Source of the DNA: JACMRP01 sp047302465
GTDB taxonomy: Bacteria; Bdellovibrionota; Bdellovibrionia; Bdellovibrionales; Bdellovibrionaceae
Reading direction: 5' to 3'
Assembly (NCBI RefSeq): GCF_047302465.1
Contig: NZ_CP178621.1
Span: forward strand, 3,906,001-3,970,000
Length of the DNA stretch: 64,000 nucleotides
Every line of letters starts with the position of its first letter. The first letter of the stretch is position 1. The notes beneath the pieces are model-generated. The model was not told the origin of the DNA and ran no database searches. It saw only the letters and a program-made list of their open reading frames with translations. This document shows, one piece after another, positions 60,561 to 64,000 of the stretch. A program made the position numbers and the translations under genes.

Positions 60561-61299
60561 GAACTTTATTAGCACGCTTCAATCTGTGCGACAGAGTCTT
60601 TACCAGAGCTCGTGCCCACGAAGGTTTTGAGAAGATTACACTATCTAATGAAGACAATGGAATTTCCACGAGATCAACCTCGGTGACAGCTTCTACTGTC
60701 GCTGACCGCGGATCCGCGTTGAAGTGACCCATTTCACCGACAAACTCGCCCGCTCCAATTTCACCCAAGATCACTCGGCCACCAGCAAGCGTATCCGAGT
60801 AAGCTTTTAATGTACCATTCTTTACTATATAGACGGCCTCGGTGCTGTCCCCTTCCTTGAAGAGCAGATCACCAGCATTGAGATGGCGCAAGGTATAGCC
60901 AGGACTAGGTATTCCTTGTTTCGGAGCAACTATCTTGGCAAGGCATTCAAGCACCGCATGTTCACGCTCAGGCTCTGTGAGATAGTGAATGCGTCCATTT
61001 GCAGGATACATGTCGTGGTCCGCGACTACGGACATGATAACTATATGTATATTTTCGTAGTTTTTTTCTTTGTATGTTTTTGCTACCACTTCAAGGCCAG
61101 AAACTTTTGGTAGATACTCGTCTATGATTACCACTTTTGGAAAGACGTTATCAATTTTGTACTTTGTATCAAACCAATCTGCCGCATGAAAGATCGAGCA
61201 ATTCGAATAATTCTTACTTAGAATCTCAGATAATGCCGTAATTCGATTTGCATTACCGCTGACAATTAGAAAGACGTTTTTATCTTGATTACGTGCCAT
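60550..61299 (-). CDS. Receiver-like plus cyclic-nucleotide-binding domain protein B
   Basis: A 249-residue paralog of the protein at 55377-56135. Its receiver-like domain has D60 (VVIIDEYLP) and again lacks the acidic magnesium pair (FLIVSGNA), and its cNMP domain has LNAGDLLFKEGDSTEAVYIVKNGTLKAY and GAGEFVGEMGHFNADPRSATV. The ends of both proteins are nearly the same (FSKPSWARALVKTLSHRLK versus FSKPAWSKALLKTLSKRLK). ATG 61299 follows GAAGAAGGTACAAC; the open frame from 61341 is rejected. Confidence 0.9.
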   Translation of the reverse strand: MARNQDKNVFLIVSGNANRITALSEILSKNYSNCSIFHAADWFDTKYKIDNVFPKVVIIDEYLPKVSGLEVVAKTYKEKNYENIHIVIMSVVADHDMYPANGRIHYLTEPEREHAVLECLAKIVAPKQGIPSPGYTLRHLNAGDLLFKEGDSTEAVYIVKNGTLKAYSDTLAGGRVILGEIGAGEFVGEMGHFNADPRSATVEAVTEVDLVEIPLSSLDSVIFSKPSWARALVKTLSHRLKRANKVLTG

Positions 61300-61493
61300 G
61301 TTGTACCTTCTTCCATTAATAGTCATCTCGTATCGGAACACAGTCCACGTGCTACTTGTATAACTATTATCACTCCGATAGCGTTCACACTCAAGGTACT
61401 GTCAACAGGAACGCCAGGATGCTTTAAATTCGCATCACTCTGAGAAAACCTGTAGAACTTCTAATCGTCTCAAGAATATTGTTTCAATTTGAT

Positions 61494-62054
61494 TTACTGT
61501 TCGCACCAGTTACGAGGAGTCACCACTCTTGTAATTTCATTGGCGCGCATGTAAAGGAATTCATTTCCAACCGCTAATTTCAAACGCTGCTGTTTTTGGG
61601 ACATGTTTGAAACGGTCATTATCTGTGCGAAACCATCAAAGTCTGTCTGTGAAGTTCCTTGCGTTCCTTTTAAGTTCCATTTCACAGTTTTACTTGCGAT
61701 TGGTGAAAGATCAGCGTTGTTCACACCCTCGGAAACCTGCCCGACGGAATCCCGGCATTGCAATTGAATGTTAATCACAACCATATATTCGCGATGACAA
61801 TTATGAGTGCTGGAATAGCCATAACCTGCTTCACAAGTATTAAAGACTTTCTCTTTGTAACCTAGATTGTTTGTCGGAATTTCCATCCCTAAGGCTCTTT
61901 GCAAGCCAATATAATCCACGGAAGGAGCTGACGTATCCACGGGCTCTGACGGCATCGTGGTTTTCTCGCGCATCAATGGGGATTCAATTTGTTTCGGAGT
62001 GCTACCGCAAGCAGCGGTTAAAATACAAAGTGCAGCGAATAGTAAAATGCGCAT
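61494..62054 (-). CDS. Lipoprotein of unknown function
   Basis: A 186-residue lipoprotein with lipobox TAAC (Cys 16). The mature part has a Pro/Ser-rich linker and a beta-rich domain with Cys residues in NTCEAG, HNCHRE and LQCRDS, and a final NWCEQ. No family recognised. CAAAAGGAAGCTTT precedes the ATG. Confidence 0.72.
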   Translation of the reverse strand: MRILLFAALCILTAACGSTPKQIESPLMREKTTMPSEPVDTSAPSVDYIGLQRALGMEIPTNNLGYKEKVFNTCEAGYGYSSTHNCHREYMVVINIQLQCRDSVGQVSEGVNNADLSPIASKTVKWNLKGTQGTSQTDFDGFAQIMTVSNMSQKQQRLKLAVGNEFLYMRANEITRVVTPRNWCEQ

Positions 62055-62150
62055 AAAGCTTCCTTTTGTTATTCCTCATGTTAGCAGCAACAAAAGGGCA
62101 AAATGATCGTCTTTTAGTCCAGTTTTCGATATATTCGCGCGCTTTAGAGA

Positions 62151-62588
62151 CTAAATTTTTTTAGTGAAAGCGTAGGCCCTGAAGGTCCATTTATTTTTCT
62201 CATAGAACTTCTTGCCACGCTCATTTTCAACACCAGTGCAAAGACGCAGTGTTTTACATCCTAAACTCTGCGCAATGCTTTCAGCATGTTTCAAGAGCTC
62301 AGCACCTAGACCCTGCGAACGCATCTTATCAGTGCTCACAAGGTCATCAATATACAGGTGCTTACCACGGACAAAATCGTAAATCAGACGATAACCCATC
62401 AAAGCCGCAAGTTTGCCATCATATTCCAAAGCCACAATTTCATATCCATCCATAGCGTGGGCATGACGGTAAATTTCCAAATAGTCCTGTTCCGAAAGAT
62501 GCGGACGCAGCTCTTTCATCAAAGGAAAACATTTTTCTAGGTCCTCGCGATTTTGAATCTTTACATACTTGATTTTCGAGCTGTCCAT
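62151..62588 (-). CDS. GNAT family acetyltransferase
   Basis: A 145-residue acyltransferase with the GNAT core: VALEYDGKLAALMGYRLI, YIDDLVSTDKMRSQGLGAELLKHAESIAQ (acetyl-CoA pyrophosphate loop QGLGAEL), and the C-terminal strand RLCTGVENERGKKFYEKNKWTF typical of RimI/N-acyltransferases. The substrate is unknown. CAAAAGGAAACCC precedes the ATG. Confidence 0.88.
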   Translation of the reverse strand: MDSSKIKYVKIQNREDLEKCFPLMKELRPHLSEQDYLEIYRHAHAMDGYEIVALEYDGKLAALMGYRLIYDFVRGKHLYIDDLVSTDKMRSQGLGAELLKHAESIAQSLGCKTLRLCTGVENERGKKFYEKNKWTFRAYAFTKKI

Positions 62589-62602
62589 GGGTTTCCTTTT
62601 GT

Positions 62603-63862
62603 CTATTTACCGATTTTGGACAAGACGTGGGCTTTTGCAAGCTGAAAATCACGAACTATTTCCAAACGCTTATGACGTGTCTCGAATAGTTTTTCTGACG
62701 CCCCTAGAACATCCGGAGAGTTCTTAACTCCTCGCCCATACTCTGATTGGGTAAGGCGATAGTATTTTTCAGCTCTCTTAATATTCTCTTCAGCGTCGTG
62801 AATTTGGCTATGCATCAGACTCAGCTCAGCCATCTCGTTTTCAAGATGAGCTTCAATCTCTGTTTTCTGAAATACAGCTATCGCACTAGCTCCTTCGGCT
62901 TCTTTCTGAAGAGCCGCCCCTTCGCGACGGGACTCCAAACCTGCCGATGCACTCAAGTTCACACGCAGCCCAACCACGGACTCCGTTCGGTCCTGCGCAT
63001 CAGCAAACTCTTTGTCTCTTTCATTGTACTGATTGTAAGCCGCAAATGCCTCGAGCTTTGGCCACCATTCTCGCTTTTCTTTCTTGGCAAGAAGTCGGTT
63101 TTGCTCCGCCAATATTTCGTTCTCTTTAACCAAAAACTCGTGGTCCTTCATACTGTGCTTAAGTTCACCTTCGTATTCGTGTTCATGATCCAGTTTTTCA
63201 CTGAGTGATCCCACGTTTAATTTGGCGACCCCCAAAAGCACTTTCAAATTCCGCAAGTGACTTTCTTGCTTCATCTTAGACTCTGACAGCTCTTGGGCTA
63301 ACTCGATCGCTTGCATCTCAAACTCGACACGATCGGACTCTGTAGCAACACCACTACGAATCCGGCGATCTGCAGAACTCAAGTTCTGTTTATTCACCTC
63401 AATCGTCGATTGCAAAAGACTGATTTTTTCGCGGTAGTACAGGCTATGCCAGTACTCCGTGCGTGCTTTCTCGAGTTCTTCCGAAAGAACTCTTTGTACT
63501 TCAAACCCTTTCTTTTCAGTTCCGAGTTCGCGTACGCGGTTTTCCAACTGGTCACGGCCACCATTAAACAGATTTACTCGCAGTTCCGCACCATACGCTG
63601 GCTCCGTAACTGTATCTTGCCTTCCAGGTTTAAAGGTTTCTTGGCCTACATACATCTCAAGGGACGGCAAAAACGATCTTGTTAAGTAGCCTTCTTTTTC
63701 TTCAGCTGCTTCTTTGCCTTTTTGAGCCGCTTGGACTTTTGCATTTTTAGTCTCTAAAAGACTTCTCAAGGTTTCAGAATTGATTTTTTCGCTCTCGGCA
63801 AAGGCGCTTTCCTGGAAAAGGCAAAGCGCGACTGCGAAAACGCCTATCATTTTTCTGCTCAT
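62603..63862 (-). CDS. TolC-family outer-membrane efflux protein
   Basis: A 419-residue outer-membrane channel protein with a signal peptide (IGVFAVALCLFQESAFA, cleaved before ESEKI). Two repeated helix-strand units are typical of TolC/OEP: long coiled-coil helices (ENRVRELGTEKKGFEVQRVLSEELEKARTEYWHSL; QKTEIEAHLENEMAELSLMHSQIHDAEENIKRAEKYYRLTQSEYGRG) with the turn Y-x-x-G-V-K. It probably forms the exit duct of an efflux or secretion system, with the partial gene upstream in the same operon (6 bp apart). AGTAGGGTCCT precedes the ATG. Confidence 0.92.
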   Translation of the reverse strand: MSRKMIGVFAVALCLFQESAFAESEKINSETLRSLLETKNAKVQAAQKGKEAAEEKEGYLTRSFLPSLEMYVGQETFKPGRQDTVTEPAYGAELRVNLFNGGRDQLENRVRELGTEKKGFEVQRVLSEELEKARTEYWHSLYYREKISLLQSTIEVNKQNLSSADRRIRSGVATESDRVEFEMQAIELAQELSESKMKQESHLRNLKVLLGVAKLNVGSLSEKLDHEHEYEGELKHSMKDHEFLVKENEILAEQNRLLAKKEKREWWPKLEAFAAYNQYNERDKEFADAQDRTESVVGLRVNLSASAGLESRREGAALQKEAEGASAIAVFQKTEIEAHLENEMAELSLMHSQIHDAEENIKRAEKYYRLTQSEYGRGVKNSPDVLGASEKLFETRHKRLEIVRDFQLAKAHVLSKIGK

Positions 63863-63868
63863 AGGACC

Positions 63869-64000
63869 CTACTTACGTGGTTCGACAGTAAATTTTAGAC
63901 TGTCGTCATGGCCCGTTTTGGGATCCACTACAGAAACGATCAATGTATAGCGATGGGCCCCTTTGGCATCAAAGCTTGCTTCGAAGTGAGTCCCCTTAGA
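63869..64000 (-). CDS. C-terminal fragment of an unknown protein upstream of the efflux gene
   Basis: The last 43 codons of a gene that enters from the right edge. The visible sequence (beta-rich, ending SLKFTVEPRK) suggests a small periplasmic protein of the FixH- or YtkA-like class, but this is too short to assign. Its stop is 6 bp before the TolC-family start, so it is probably in the same operon. Confidence 0.6.
   Translation of the reverse strand, partial: SKGTHFEASFDAKGAHRYTLIVSVVDPKTGHDDSLKFTVEPRK

Noticed and set aside
1..64000. Prophage, insertion sequence, CRISPR array, tRNA genes
   Set aside because: Looked for repeats, transposase motifs, spacer-repeat patterns and the T-loop GGTTCGA signature; nothing convincing was seen.

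Overview
The window looks like chromosomal DNA of a Bdellovibrio-type predatory bacterium or a close relative. This is inferred from gene content, not from a database search: many lipoproteins and exported hydrolases, a fused SpeD-SpeE protein, a deaminase resembling the Bd3614 type, and a leucine-catabolism operon. Gene density is high, with frequent 1-8 bp overlaps and many convergent pairs. I see no prophage, insertion sequence, CRISPR array, tRNA or rRNA operon. The one clear RNA gene is rnpB (minus strand, about 39934-40314).

Layout. 1-11667: a partial cation efflux transporter, a receiver-GGDEF protein, leuS, speA (arginine decarboxylase), a lipoprotein, and a minus-strand Yej-like peptide ABC operon (binding protein, YejB, YejE) without an ATPase gene beside it. 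11857-13766: an agmatinase-family gene overlapping an RhtA-like exporter. 13859-21705: a DksA-like protein with a degenerate zinc finger, a structured intergenic segment, a TetR regulator, a membrane-anchored transpeptidase, FxsA, exonuclease III, a peroxiredoxin abutting an ATP-grasp-like gene, and small secreted proteins. 21968-26047: a divergent SelO-like protein, a membrane-anchored unknown and an Arg-rich basic protein.

26044-31819 (minus): a tight operon for the lower leucine/isovalerate pathway: hotdog protein, methylcrotonyl-CoA carboxylase beta subunit, methylglutaconyl-CoA hydratase, biotin carboxylase, a separate biotin carrier protein, and HMG-CoA lyase. 31907-40854: mostly exported or anchored unknowns, a TPMT-like methyltransferase, a small DUF1328 membrane protein missed at a 60-residue cutoff, a lipoprotein built from a tandem duplication, a CAP-domain lipoprotein, an outer-membrane barrel, a class II glutamine amidotransferase and rnpB. 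40916-53144: SlyX, RDD/SHOCT, deaminase, RlmK-like methyltransferase, SpeD-SpeE fusion, superoxide dismutase, flavoprotein, HPF, NhaR-like LysR, secreted M28 peptidase, FAD monooxygenase, isocitrate dehydrogenase and a GAF histidine kinase. 53300-64000: DoxX-like protein, PhnD-like and LamG lipoproteins, two paralogous receiver-cNMP proteins bracketing a block with a lytic transglycosylase, a DUF1254 lipoprotein, a NagZ-like lipoprotein and a GreA-like factor, then a TolC-family protein and a partial gene.

How genes work together. SpeA (arginine to agmatine), the agmatinase (agmatine to putrescine) and SpeD-SpeE (putrescine to spermidine) would form a complete spermidine route from arginine, spread over 40 kb. 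The carboxylase, hydratase and lyase would take 3-methylcrotonyl-CoA to acetyl-CoA and acetoacetate, as suits a cell living on prey amino acids. The Yej-like importer, M28 aminopeptidase and envelope hydrolases fit a protein- and peptidoglycan-degrading lifestyle.

Limits: all assignments come from reading motifs by eye; no alignment, structure or genome search was run. Starts were moved downstream where a ribosome binding site supports it.
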